From contig CANRHG010000001.1 of assembly GCA_947630385.1 (NCBI GenBank), positions 1 to 35,027 on the forward strand: DNA of 35,027 nt. The letters run 5' to 3'. Source of the stretch: an uncultured Eubacteriaceae bacterium (GTDB taxonomy: Bacteria > Bacillota > Clostridia > Eubacteriales > Eubacteriaceae). The notes under the pieces were generated by a model. It was given only the letters and a program-made list of their open reading frames with translations. It ran no database searches and was not told the origin of the DNA. Positions 7,077-14,559 of this stretch are shown one piece after another. The translations under genes and the position numbers were made by a program. How positions within the stretch are numbered: the first letter of the stretch is position 1; every line of letters starts with the position of its first letter.

Positions 7077-8492
7077 CTATCTGATTATTTGTTGGGCGAA
7101 CGCCCCAAGCGTTTGCTCTATTTTTTCAACGAATGCCTCTGCTATGAGCGTTTTCAGCCAGACCATCTCTTCTTCACTCATGGGTCCGGAGATCAAAGCT
7201 AGAACTCCAGCTAAGTTTTTAGCGAAGAAAGCGCGCTTGGTATGAGGCGTTTCTTTGTATTTAGGCGCTTTTTCATCGGTCAGGCCTACCGAAAGCAGTA
7301 GATTAAAGACGATCCTGCGTAAAGTGGCCATGTTCAGTCTCAGTTTTTTCCTTCTTAAAGTCGAGCGGTCCTCTCTAAAGACTTCATCCAGGATATAATG
7401 CAGCTTGTTTTCAATGCTCCATTCCTCTCTGACGTAACGGGCGAACTCCACAACGTCTTTCGGAACAAAGTTCATATTGTAGTAGACGATCTGCTCGGTC
7501 TCGACGAAGCGTACTTTATTGGAAGTTAGCGGACGGCTTTTCTTCTTGCTCTTTTTACGACGGTTTTGCCTTCGGGCCTGTTTTTGCTGCGTTTTTCTAC
7601 CGACGTTGGGTTTTAACTGCTTGGTCTTACGGACCACCTTGCCGATGGCTTTGATGTTCGGGTCCGAAAACTCTTTTTGAAATTCCGGCGGGAGCACGAG
7701 CAGGGAATACTTTCGGTATTCTTCCCGAAAATGCCCACTTTCCAGTTCGGTGCTCGTCGTGTAGGCTCCGTCTCCAAAGGTATCGTGGATTTTTACGTTT
7801 TCGGGAAAGTAGAACCTACGGTTCTTTTTAAAGTAGTCTATCTCTTCGGCTTCATCAAAAAGGGCCTTGGCCTTTCTTTCCATCGTTTTGTTGTTGCCTT
7901 TGAGCGGAAAGACGTAGCGGTTTCCGGTTTTATGGAGAAGATCTCTGATGGGCCGGGTGTTTAGGGCGGCGTCCCCGGTGAAGGTCCGGTTCGTTCGTCC
8001 GATCAACTTTATCAGATCGATCGCTTTGGTCTTTTCGGACTCCTTGGAACCGACGTAAACGGCTCCGATGCATTTTTTTGTGACTCCGTTTTGGGCATTT
8101 AGGATGTAAGGAGTCACGCCGCCTTCTTTTTCCGTACTTGCGCTCGCGTTGAGGCCCTTGCCGTCGAGGATGATGAATTCTTCGTCCGGGTCTTCGTCGT
8201 CCAAAAACCGGCTCAGAGCTTTGGGATCGACTTCCTCTAGTCTTCGGCGCATGGTATCGTCGCTTGGAATGGCCTCTATTCCCAAAAATTCGGTGATGGC
8301 TTTTTCATCCATCTTTAAAGTTCGCTCGATGTTGCAAAAATCGTTCTCGTTTCGGAGTAATCCAATCGTAGTTAAGCAAAGGATATCGCTAAGACCATAG
8401 TGTTTTCCGCGGTTGTCCGCTGTATCTTCCAGGGGCCCTACTTTTTCTTTGAAAGATCCAATGACTTCCGGCTCAAGAATTTTTAGTTCCAT
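7077..8492 (-). CDS. ISAs1-family DDE transposase
   Basis: The family pattern is clear: N-terminal RGKHYGLSDILCLTTIGLL, first catalytic Asp in FIILDGKGL (D110), second in FTGDAALNTR (D174) followed by YVFPLKGN, and the Glu in EEWSIENKLHYILDEVF (E361), with FREDRSTLRRKKLRLNMATL near the end. At 471 residues it is longer than the usual 300-380. The extra length includes a central region with a very basic tract (ARRQNRRKKSKKKSR, about 306-320) between the second Asp and the Glu. The ATG at 8492 is preferred; an upstream TTG at 8558 would add 22 residues with no family match. The ATG sits in one arm of an inverted repeat that could mask it. Confidence 0.92.
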   Translation of the reverse strand: MELKILEPEVIGSFKEKVGPLEDTADNRGKHYGLSDILCLTTIGLLRNENDFCNIERTLKMDEKAITEFLGIEAIPSDDTMRRRLEEVDPKALSRFLDDEDPDEEFIILDGKGLNASASTEKEGGVTPYILNAQNGVTKKCIGAVYVGSKESEKTKAIDLIKLIGRTNRTFTGDAALNTRPIRDLLHKTGNRYVFPLKGNNKTMERKAKALFDEAEEIDYFKKNRRFYFPENVKIHDTFGDGAYTTSTELESGHFREEYRKYSLLVLPPEFQKEFSDPNIKAIGKVVRKTKQLKPNVGRKTQQKQARRQNRRKKSKKKSRPLTSNKVRFVETEQIVYYNMNFVPKDVVEFARYVREEWSIENKLHYILDEVFREDRSTLRRKKLRLNMATLRRIVFNLLLSVGLTDEKAPKYKETPHTKRAFFAKNLAGVLALISGPMSEEEMVWLKTLIAEAFVEKIEQTLGAFAQQIIR

Positions 8493-8540
8493 TGTTAGGA
8501 CCGTCTTTCTAGAACTAGCGTTTTTCGATAGCCTAACAAT
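8491..8540 (-). promoter_or_regulatory. Inverted repeat able to mask the transposase start codon
   Basis: On the minus strand ATTGTTAGG (forward 8532-8540) pairs perfectly with CCTAACAAT (forward 8491-8499); the last two bases of the second arm are the first two of the transposase ATG. Between them, CTAGAACTAG (8509-8518) is a further palindrome. A transcript entering from outside would fold this and hide the start, a control known in principle from other insertion sequences. The function here is inferred. Confidence 0.5.
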
Positions 8541-8583
8541 TCTTAAAGCCGAAAGCAATATGCGACGTCTTCTTTTGCTCTAG

Positions 8584-8606
8584 GGATTTTTTATGAGGAT
8601 GCCCTG
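8584..8606 (-). repeat. Right terminal inverted repeat of the IS
   Basis: Partner of 6826-6848 in inverted orientation with one mismatch. It supplies the last few codons and the artificial stop of the interrupted ATP-grasp-like reading frame. Confidence 0.92.
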
Positions 8607-8800
8607 CAGCCACGGTATACTGTTGTTCCGCTTATTGAATCGCCTTTTAATTTAAGTTTGCCTTCAAGAAAATCCTCAAAACTGAACAGTGCAGCAGGGA
8701 ATTTTTCTTTCACGGCATTGTATTCTTCCTCGAAGGAGTAATCGATTTTGTTGGGATTAAAATAGTCACTGCAAAATATAAAATTAATTTTCGAGTTCAT
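8591..8800 (-). pseudogene. N-terminal stub of an R2K-type ATP-grasp gene, cut by the IS
   Basis: The frame starts at ATG 8800 and reads 65 native residues to the IS boundary at 8607, then four residues inside the terminal repeat and a stop. The sequence (IFCSDYFNPNKIDYSFEEEY, then a gap, then GTTVYRGC) resembles the start of R2K-clade ATP-grasp proteins (formerly DUF4343), where a PSD-x-FNP opening and a YRGW motif about 60 residues in are typical. Family assignment is from memory of the pattern. The ATP-grasp fold proper would lie downstream and is absent; the sequence left of the IS does not continue it. TATAAT-like boxes lie within 40 bp upstream. The stub is probably non-functional. Confidence 0.6.
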
Positions 8801-9017
8801 TGAAATTTTCCGATTATATTAATTTTATTATAAGATGGGCATTTGTTACTATTGAATTTATTTTTGTTCTTGAGTTGATACTAGAATAAAAAATGAAAAT
8901 CGTAATTGAAAGAAAATAAAAACAGCCCCTCGCAAAACAGGTTTCGGTGAACCAAAAAAAGGGTCATTTCTTAGAAAGGGCTTTGTTGTTGGATTTGTTA
9001 ACCAAAAAATCCTTTAC
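8801..9017. other. Spacer between the ATP-grasp stub and rpmB promoters
   Basis: No gene is seen. The left part is AT-rich and probably holds the old promoter of the minus-strand stub. In the middle, AACAGCCC (8922-8929) faces GGGCTTTGTT (8979-8988), enclosing a small hairpin GGTTTCGGTGAACC (8941-8954). On the minus strand this outer pair is followed by a T-rich run, so it might be a weak terminator. It might also be the boundary of the inserted DNA. Confidence 0.35.
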
Positions 9018-9046
9018 TTGATCAAAAATCCGGAACCTTTTTATCT
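9018..9046 (+). promoter_or_regulatory. Upstream promoter P1 of rpmB
   Basis: TTGATC (9018-9023), a 17-bp spacer and TTATCT (9041-9046) form a sigma-A-type promoter on the plus strand, about 60 bp before the rpmB start. Confidence 0.55.
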
Positions 9047-9051
9047 CGAGC

Positions 9052-9080
9052 TTGTATTTCTTTCAAGTCGGTGGTAAAAT
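9052..9080 (+). promoter_or_regulatory. Downstream promoter P2 of rpmB
   Basis: TTGTAT (9052-9057), a 17-bp spacer and TAAAAT (9075-9080), with a TGn just before the -10 (extended -10). Initiation would be near 9087, leaving a leader of about 25 nt that contains the strong AAAGGAGG ribosome-binding site. Confidence 0.65.
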
Positions 9081-9111
9081 ATTTGAGTTGATTTTAAAAA
9101 AGGAGGGAAAT

Positions 9112-9300
9112 ATGCCGAGAGAATGTTACGTTTGTAAAAAATCTGTCAAGTCAGGAAATAATGTTTCCCACTCGCATAAGAAAACCAAAAGAGTTTGGAA
9201 GCCAAATTTACAAAAAGTTAGAATAAAAGAAAACGGAACAGTAAAACGCGTTAATGTTTGTACCCGTTGCCTTCGTTCCGGTAAAGTCGAAAGAGCTTAA
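9112..9300 (+). CDS. rpmB: Ribosomal protein bL28
   Basis: A 62-residue protein of the large ribosomal subunit. It begins MPRECYVCKKSVKSGNNVSH and has the family motif VSHSHKKTKRVWKPNLQKVR. Two CxxC pairs (CYVC and CTRC) mark the zinc-ribbon form. The ATG at 9112 follows a strong AAAGGAGG 7 nt upstream; an open frame continues about 20 codons further up but lies over the promoter and does not match L28. As usual in Bacillota it faces thiN and points away from the asp23 operon. Confidence 0.97.
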   Translation: MPRECYVCKKSVKSGNNVSHSHKKTKRVWKPNLQKVRIKENGTVKRVNVCTRCLRSGKVERA

Positions 9301-9327
9301 GATCCCGATCACTTATCGGGATCTTTT
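9299..9327. terminator. Shared terminator between convergent rpmB and thiN
   Basis: A perfect 11-bp stem (AAGATCCCGAT, 9299-9309; ATCGGGATCTT, 9315-9325) with a 5-nt loop, then TTTT on the plus strand. It overlaps the stop codons of both genes. The plus-strand tail is better than the minus-strand one, so it mainly serves rpmB. Confidence 0.88.
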
Positions 9328-9989
9328 ATTATGTCTAAAAGTACGGTTCCACTTTCAATCTTAATTTTCTGCTTATTTTTTACGGCTACGTTACTAACGC
9401 AGCGGTCCGCGTCGATTCTTTTTAAATCAAACTTTTCGAGCGGATAGAAAAATCCTTCCAGAGAAATTCCTCTTAATTCTTCGTTTAATGCTAATAAAGA
9501 ACAAGTCGTACCCTTTTTCAGGTGAAGATCAAGTTCGACCGGAGCAAAATAAACTTTTGCCTTATTGTGTTCGTTTAAAAGACTAATGTCCATTTTCTTA
9601 GAAAATCTCTCAAGTAAAGAAATATTGGCCAGACTATGGTCAATCCGGTTTCCCCACACCCCCGTCATAATAACTTTTTTGCACCCACTTTTTTGTAAGT
9701 ACTCTAAAGCCGAACGGGTGTCGGTAAAATCTTTTATCTCGGGAAAAGTCTTTCTTTTTATCTTTTTGAACTTTTTTAAAACTTTCTTATCGACCGAATC
9801 GAGATCTCCAATAATTAAGTCGGGTTTTTTCTTTAACTTATAAAAAAGATTTAAACCTCCGTCAACGGCAATAAGCGTATAGTTTTTATGTTTATCTATA
9901 AGCTTTTCGTAGAAATTTAAATCTTCGTACGTAGCGTTGGCAAAAATGATCGCTTTTTTAATAGGGCTTTCTCTCCTTAAGAAACTCAT
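9309..9989 (-). CDS. thiN: Thiamine diphosphokinase
   Basis: Predicted to form thiamine diphosphate from thiamine and ATP. Family motifs run in order: AVDGG, PDLIIGDLDSV, KDFTDTRSALEYL and WGNRIDHSLANISLL. The ATG at 9989 gives 226 residues but overlaps rsgA by 32 bp and lacks a good ribosome-binding site. An AAGGAGAG stands inside that overlap, and the first plausible codon after it is ATT at 9962, which would give the more typical N-terminus (M)KKAIIFANAT with a 5-bp overlap. No ATG, GTG or TTG lies at that point. The rpe gene often found between rsgA and thiN is absent. Confidence 0.93.
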   Translation of the reverse strand: MSFLRRESPIKKAIIFANATYEDLNFYEKLIDKHKNYTLIAVDGGLNLFYKLKKKPDLIIGDLDSVDKKVLKKFKKIKRKTFPEIKDFTDTRSALEYLQKSGCKKVIMTGVWGNRIDHSLANISLLERFSKKMDISLLNEHNKAKVYFAPVELDLHLKKGTTCSLLALNEELRGISLEGFFYPLEKFDLKRIDADRCVSNVAVKNKQKIKIESGTVLLDIIKDPDK

Positions 9990-10836
9990 AAAGTTTCTTA
10001 TAACTCAAATAACGGCTTTTACTTATTTGGCCTTTTTTGACTCCATCTTTAACCGCACAACCGGGTTCTTTATAATGGTTACAGTTATTAAAACGGCATT
10101 TAAAGTCTTCAAATTCCGGAAAAAAGTACTTCAAGTCTTCCGCTTCAAGTGTATCTTCCAGCTCGATAGACGAAAATCCGGGCGTATCTAATAAAAAACT
10201 CCCAATCTTAGTCTTTAACAGTTCGACGTGGCGGGTCGTATGTTTGCCACGTTTTAGTTTTATACTGATGTCTCCGGTCTGCATTTGATTTTCACAGAAA
10301 CGGTTGGCTAGTGTGGATTTTCCAACCCCAGACTGTCCGGCCAAAAAAGCCACTTGACCTTTTAATAAATCGTAAAGTTTTTCGATATCGTCTTTTACGA
10401 CGGTCGAGAGTTTTAATACTCCAAACCCGGCTTTTTTATAAATTTCTGCAATTTCCTCAGCTTTTTCAGGATCGAGGTCGATCTTTGTTAGACAGATGAC
10501 CGGTTTTATAGAATTGTTAAAACTATTGACCGTGAGTTTATCTAAAAGCTCTAAATCCGGTTTGGGCTGATCCACTGAAATACAAAGTAGGGCCAGGTCT
10601 ACGTTACTAACGGGTGGCCGTATCAACTTATTAGTCCGCTTTAAAATCTTGGTTATGACCCACTGTCCTTTTTGCTCTTGTATTTCTACAAGATCTCCCA
10701 CGAAAGGCCGGTTTTTTTCATACCGGAATTTACCCAACGCTTTGCATTCGTAAGGTTGGTCTAAAAAAAGGGAATCGGTCGGTTCCACGTAATAGAAACC
10801 GCCGATTCCTTTGATTATTCTGCCCTTGATCGTCAT
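9958..10836 (-). CDS. rsgA: Ribosome small-subunit-dependent GTPase A
   Basis: A late 30S-assembly GTPase with circularly permuted motifs. The 292-residue protein has an N-terminal OB fold, then G4 (LTKIDLD) before G1 (GQSGVGKST) and G3 (DTPGFSS), and a C-terminal zinc site (CRFNNCNHYKEPGC). The order G4-G1-G3 is diagnostic. The ATG directly follows the prkC stop (no gap). Confidence 0.97.
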   Translation of the reverse strand: MTIKGRIIKGIGGFYYVEPTDSLFLDQPYECKALGKFRYEKNRPFVGDLVEIQEQKGQWVITKILKRTNKLIRPPVSNVDLALLCISVDQPKPDLELLDKLTVNSFNNSIKPVICLTKIDLDPEKAEEIAEIYKKAGFGVLKLSTVVKDDIEKLYDLLKGQVAFLAGQSGVGKSTLANRFCENQMQTGDISIKLKRGKHTTRHVELLKTKIGSFLLDTPGFSSIELEDTLEAEDLKYFFPEFEDFKCRFNNCNHYKEPGCAVKDGVKKGQISKSRYLSYKKLYEFLKERKPY

Positions 10837-12651
10837 TTATTCTTCCATTGCCGTACTTCTCGTTGTTCCGGAACCTGAATTGCTTGAACTTAAATTCCCG
10901 GAATTACTTGAATTATTTGAACTATTATTATTTCCTTGATTATCTTGATCGGTCGAATCGTCCTGGTTTTCACCGGAAGGTTGATTTAATCCCGAAGAAC
11001 TCGGAGGTCCGGTACTAACCACAAAACTGATGTAGGTTCCGCGTTCCACTCTGGTCCCTTCTGCCGGCGATTGCGATACGACGACCCCCGCAGCATAAGA
11101 CGTGCTCGTCTGTTGGGTAACCGTTCCGACGTTAAGTCCGTTACTCGTCAGACGGTTTTCCGCATCGGATTGGGTCAGTCCAACGATTCCTGGTACGGTA
11201 ATGTTGTCTACCCCCATTGAAACGTAAAGCGTGACCGTTTGGCCCTGATATAGTTTAGTTCCGGGCTCCGGATTCATGTTAAAGACGCTTCCGTTTTCGT
11301 AGTTACTGTTGTATTCCCTCTCAACGTCTACGTTAAAGCCGCTTTCGCTTAGTTGTGAACTCGCCGCCTCTTCGGATTTTCCGATGACGTTTGGAACCAA
11401 AATCGATTCTAGACCTTGTGAAACGGTTAAAGCTATTTCGCTTCCTTCGCGAACGTTGGTCCCACTAGCAGGATTTTGAGAGATCACGTTTCCTGAAGCA
11501 ACGCTTGAGTGATACGTTTCTTTTTCAACGACCGCCTTTAGTCCCACGTTTTCTATGGACTGGATGGCCTCTTGAAGCGGCATGTTCGTGACGTTCGGAA
11601 CGACCACTTGACGGTTCATGACGCTATTGGCCGTAAACAATCCGGCCGCTAAAAGTAAGATCAAAAAAACTACCGCAAAAATGATCCAACCTCTGTAATC
11701 TTTGGTTGGTTTTGCAACGACGTCCGTCTGCAGATTACTGATTGGTCCCGAGTCGTCTTCGATCGTAAAGAGATCCCCACCGAACGAGTCTAAAGGAGCC
11801 GTCTGGACCGTACTATTCGGAAGATCAACGTCAAAATCGTCCAAAAGCAGATCGAGGTCATCGATCAACTCCTGCATGTTTTGATAACGGTCTTCCGGCT
11901 TTTTTTGCGTCAGCTTAATTACGACCTCATTGACGGAGTCCGGAATATTGTAATTAAGTTCTTTAGGCGGGACAATAGGTTCCTGAATGTGTTTGATCGC
12001 AATAGAAACCGAACTCTCGGCGTCAAACGGTAATTGACCCGTCAAGAGTTCGTAGTACATAATCCCTAGCGAATATAAGTCGGAACACTCATCGACAAAT
12101 CCCCCTCTTGCTTGTTCGGGCGAGATATAATGGACCGAACCCATCGTTTGATTCGTGACCGTCACGGTCGACGACGTAATGGCTCGGGCGATCCCGAAGT
12201 CCGCAACTTTTGGGGTAAGCTCTTTGGTTAAAAGGATGTTATGCGGTTTAATGTCCCGATGTATGATTTTATGTTCGTGAGCGCACTTTAAAGCACCGGC
12301 AATCTCTAAGATAAACTGCGTGGCTTCGTAATAATCTAAAGATCCTTTTTTATTCAAATATTGTTTTAGTGTGATCCCGTCGACGTATTCCATGACGATG
12401 TAGTAGATGTTATCTTCAACCCCTACGTCGTACACCGAAACAATATTTGGGTGAGTTAAGCCAGCAGCTGCCTGCGATTCGCGGTCAAACTTTTTAATAA
12501 ATTGTTCGTTTTCGGTATATTCTTCTCTTAAGACTTTTACGGCAACTTCTCGATTGAGTTTTAGGTCAACGGCTTTGTAAACGTAAGCCATGCCGCCTTT
12601 GCCGATAAGTCCCTTGATTTTATACCGTCCATTTAAAACTTTATCAATCAC
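10837..12651 (-). CDS. prkC: Serine/threonine protein kinase with PASTA repeats
   Basis: A membrane kinase that senses peptidoglycan fragments in this family. The kinase domain (about 1-270) has GKGGMA in the glycine loop, the VAVKVL lysine, HRDIKPHN, DFG in VADFGIA, and SPEQARG. A juxtamembrane linker leads to one membrane span (IIFAVVFLILLLAAGLF, near 325-342). Three extracellular PASTA repeats follow, opening with VVPNV, LVPNV and TVPGI. The last about 50 residues are a Ser/Asn/Gly-rich low-complexity tail ending TRSTAMEE, unusual in extent and probably a flexible wall-spanning region. It overlaps stp by 8 bp, so kinase and phosphatase are made together. Confidence 0.97.
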   Translation of the reverse strand: MIDKVLNGRYKIKGLIGKGGMAYVYKAVDLKLNREVAVKVLREEYTENEQFIKKFDRESQAAAGLTHPNIVSVYDVGVEDNIYYIVMEYVDGITLKQYLNKKGSLDYYEATQFILEIAGALKCAHEHKIIHRDIKPHNILLTKELTPKVADFGIARAITSSTVTVTNQTMGSVHYISPEQARGGFVDECSDLYSLGIMYYELLTGQLPFDAESSVSIAIKHIQEPIVPPKELNYNIPDSVNEVVIKLTQKKPEDRYQNMQELIDDLDLLLDDFDVDLPNSTVQTAPLDSFGGDLFTIEDDSGPISNLQTDVVAKPTKDYRGWIIFAVVFLILLLAAGLFTANSVMNRQVVVPNVTNMPLQEAIQSIENVGLKAVVEKETYHSSVASGNVISQNPASGTNVREGSEIALTVSQGLESILVPNVIGKSEEAASSQLSESGFNVDVEREYNSNYENGSVFNMNPEPGTKLYQGQTVTLYVSMGVDNITVPGIVGLTQSDAENRLTSNGLNVGTVTQQTSTSYAAGVVVSQSPAEGTRVERGTYISFVVSTGPPSSSGLNQPSGENQDDSTDQDNQGNNNSSNNSSNSGNLSSSNSGSGTTRSTAMEE

Positions 12652-13384
12652 TGCCGGCCTCCTCGTTAGAGAAAACCAAAACCGTTATGTTATCGGTTCC
12701 TCCGTTTTTATTGGCTAAATTAATAAGTTTTTTTACGGCTTGTTTTGGAGAGTTTTTTCGTATAATCGTAAAGATCTCTTCTTCACTGACCATATTATAC
12801 AGTCCGTCTGAACAAACCAAAAAAGTATCGTCTGCCGAGATCGTGTAGTTGAAAAGATCTATATTTACTTTCGAATCCGTTCCAAGCGCTTTTGTAATTA
12901 CATTTTTTTGAGGATGAAGCCGCGCTTCTTCCTCGCTAATGCGGCCTTCGTCAACCAACATTTGTACCAGGGAGTGATCTTTTGTTAATTGTTTAATTCC
13001 GTCGTCGTTGATCCTATAGGCCCGACTGTCTCCGATTTGTGAAATACTGAGATTTTGATTATCTAAAATACAAAGTGTAAGCGTCGTCGCCATTCCGCTA
13101 AGATTCGGATTGTGTACACTCTTTTTGATAATATCTGAATTTACTCTATTAATGAAACGATCCATTTCATGAAAATCGAAGTAATTGTCAACGTCTCTTA
13201 AATTGTTTGCGATGTAATCAATAGCCGCTTGGCTTGCAACCTCTCCGGATCGATGCCCTCCAAGACCGTCGGCCGCTGCAAAGATATAATACAGTTTCCC
13301 ATTTTGATTAATGGTTGCGGCTAACAGAGCATCCTGATTGATCTTTCTTTTTGCGCCCGCATTAGTAGAGTAAGCACAATTCAT
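12644..13384 (-). CDS. stp: PP2C-family Ser/Thr protein phosphatase (Stp/PrpC)
   Basis: Dephosphorylates PrkC and its targets. The 246-residue protein is a minimal PP2C domain with metal-binding motifs DGLGGHRSGEVAS, QIGDSRAYR, VCSDGLYNMV and GGTDNITVLV. It begins MNCAYSTNAGAKRKINQDA, the usual N-terminus. No strong ribosome-binding site is seen before the ATG at 13384. A 131-bp gap separates it from rlmN. Confidence 0.96.
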   Translation of the reverse strand: MNCAYSTNAGAKRKINQDALLAATINQNGKLYYIFAAADGLGGHRSGEVASQAAIDYIANNLRDVDNYFDFHEMDRFINRVNSDIIKKSVHNPNLSGMATTLTLCILDNQNLSISQIGDSRAYRINDDGIKQLTKDHSLVQMLVDEGRISEEEARLHPQKNVITKALGTDSKVNIDLFNYTISADDTFLVCSDGLYNMVSEEEIFTIIRKNSPKQAVKKLINLANKNGGTDNITVLVFSNEEAGSD

Positions 13385-13515
13385 TTTAAATATTTCTAGA
13401 TACAGTGCGACAATTTCGAATCCTTATTTGATCCTCGATGTAAGAACTCAGGTTCTTCCGGTTAAAAGTGTTTTTAATCGAGTAACGGATTTTCAATCTT
13501 TTCTAATTATTTGTT
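13385..13515 (-). other. Spacer between rlmN and stp
   Basis: This 131-bp gap is the widest inside the dapF-to-thiN run. On the minus strand it holds a small hairpin (AAGAAC / GTTCTT, forward 13442-13447 and 13452-13457) with no T run. It could carry an extra promoter for stp-prkC, but no clear pair of boxes is seen. Confidence 0.3.
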
Positions 13516-14559
13516 CTAAGTCGATGGCGATTGAAGTTTTCGATTTCGTAGTTGTCCACAAGCAGCTTCGATGTTCGCACCGTTTTTCTTTCTAATTGTA
13601 CTTGTTAAGCCCTCCTTTTTCAAACGTTCCTGAAAGATGTTTACATTTTTTTTACTAGATTCACGTTTTAAATTTGATACGGGATTGAGCGGGATCAAAT
13701 TTAAGTGATGGACCTTACCTTTAAAGAGTTTTTTCAGTTCACTTACGTCCGCCTCGGTATCGTTGACGCCTTCGATGACGGTGTATTCGTAAGTCACCCT
13801 TCGACCCGTTTGATCAAAATAATCTTCGCCGGCTTTGATCAATTCATTTAAAGGATTGGTCTTTGCAACTTTCATGAGTTTTTCGCGTTTATCCTGAAAA
13901 GCCGAGTGGAGCGAAATGGCTAAGTTGATCTGTAGATCCTCCTTAGCGAGATCGTAAATTTTTGGGACGATCCCGCTCGTCGAAAGGGTGATGTGGCGCT
14001 GCCCGATACCCAGGACCTCGTTTGTAAAGCGGATGAAATTTAAAACGTTTTCATAGTTGTCGAGCGGTTCCCCCATCCCCATTAAAACAATGTTAGAAAT
14101 TCGCTCTCCGCTCTCATTTTCCATCGCGACGATCTGTCCGGCAATTTCTTCGCTGCTCAGGTCGCGGACCTTCCCGTTTTTTCCCGAAGCACAAAAACTA
14201 CAACCCATGGCGCAGCCGACCTGCGTCGAAAGACAAGCCGAGTTTCCGTAATCGTACTTCATAAGGACCGATTCAACGAGCTCTCCGTCTTCGAGCTCGA
14301 GCAAATACTTTTTGGTCCCGTCTTCCTCATCTTCCAAAACCTCAACGATTTTAGGATGGACGATCGTATAGTTTTCGTTCAGTTTTTCAAGAAGCTCTTT
14401 CGGTAAGTTTTTTGCGTCACGGACCGCTTTTATACGGTTATCGTAAAGCCAGTTGAACAGCTGCTTGGCCCGAAAAGGCTTTTCGCCAAGGGAGAGCACG
14501 ATCTGTTCCAAATCTTTAAGGGACTTCCCAAAGAGATTATCTTTTTTTGATTTTGGCAT
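13516..14559 (-). CDS. rlmN: Dual 23S rRNA/tRNA adenine-C2 methyltransferase
   Basis: A radical-SAM enzyme that methylates C2 of A2503 in 23S rRNA and A37 of some tRNAs. The 347-residue protein has the CxxxCxxC cluster motif (GCAMGCSFCASG), the GMGEPLDN block and the C-terminal catalytic Cys in EAACGQLR; the cluster motif and ANIEAACGQL mark RlmN. The ATG at 14559 follows GGGAGGGG and overlaps rsmB by 23 bp. Confidence 0.97.
   Translation of the reverse strand: MPKSKKDNLFGKSLKDLEQIVLSLGEKPFRAKQLFNWLYDNRIKAVRDAKNLPKELLEKLNENYTIVHPKIVEVLEDEEDGTKKYLLELEDGELVESVLMKYDYGNSACLSTQVGCAMGCSFCASGKNGKVRDLSSEEIAGQIVAMENESGERISNIVLMGMGEPLDNYENVLNFIRFTNEVLGIGQRHITLSTSGIVPKIYDLAKEDLQINLAISLHSAFQDKREKLMKVAKTNPLNELIKAGEDYFDQTGRRVTYEYTVIEGVNDTEADVSELKKLFKGKVHHLNLIPLNPVSNLKRESSKKNVNIFQERLKKEGLTSTIRKKNGANIEAACGQLRNRKLQSPST

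Larger units (their letters stand above)
6826..8606 (-). mobile_element. ISAs1-family insertion sequence, apparently intact
   Basis: The element is defined by terminal inverted repeats of 23 bp with one mismatch, starting CAGGGTATCCTCAT on the left (6826-6848) and CAGGGCATCCTCAT inward from the right end (8584-8606). It holds one transposase gene with its DDE triad intact. The total of 1781 bp is long for this family, which is usually nearer 1.2-1.4 kb. Comparing the 10 bp outside each end shows no direct target duplication, although the family normally makes 8-10 bp ones. The right end cuts an ATP-grasp-like gene. About 230 bp (6849-7076) between the left repeat and the transposase stop hold no gene. 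Confidence 0.9.

Noticed and set aside
9052..9111. Longer rpmB start 20 codons upstream
   Set aside because: It overlies the -35 and -10 of P2, and the ATG at 9112 has the AAAGGAGG site and matches the L28 start.
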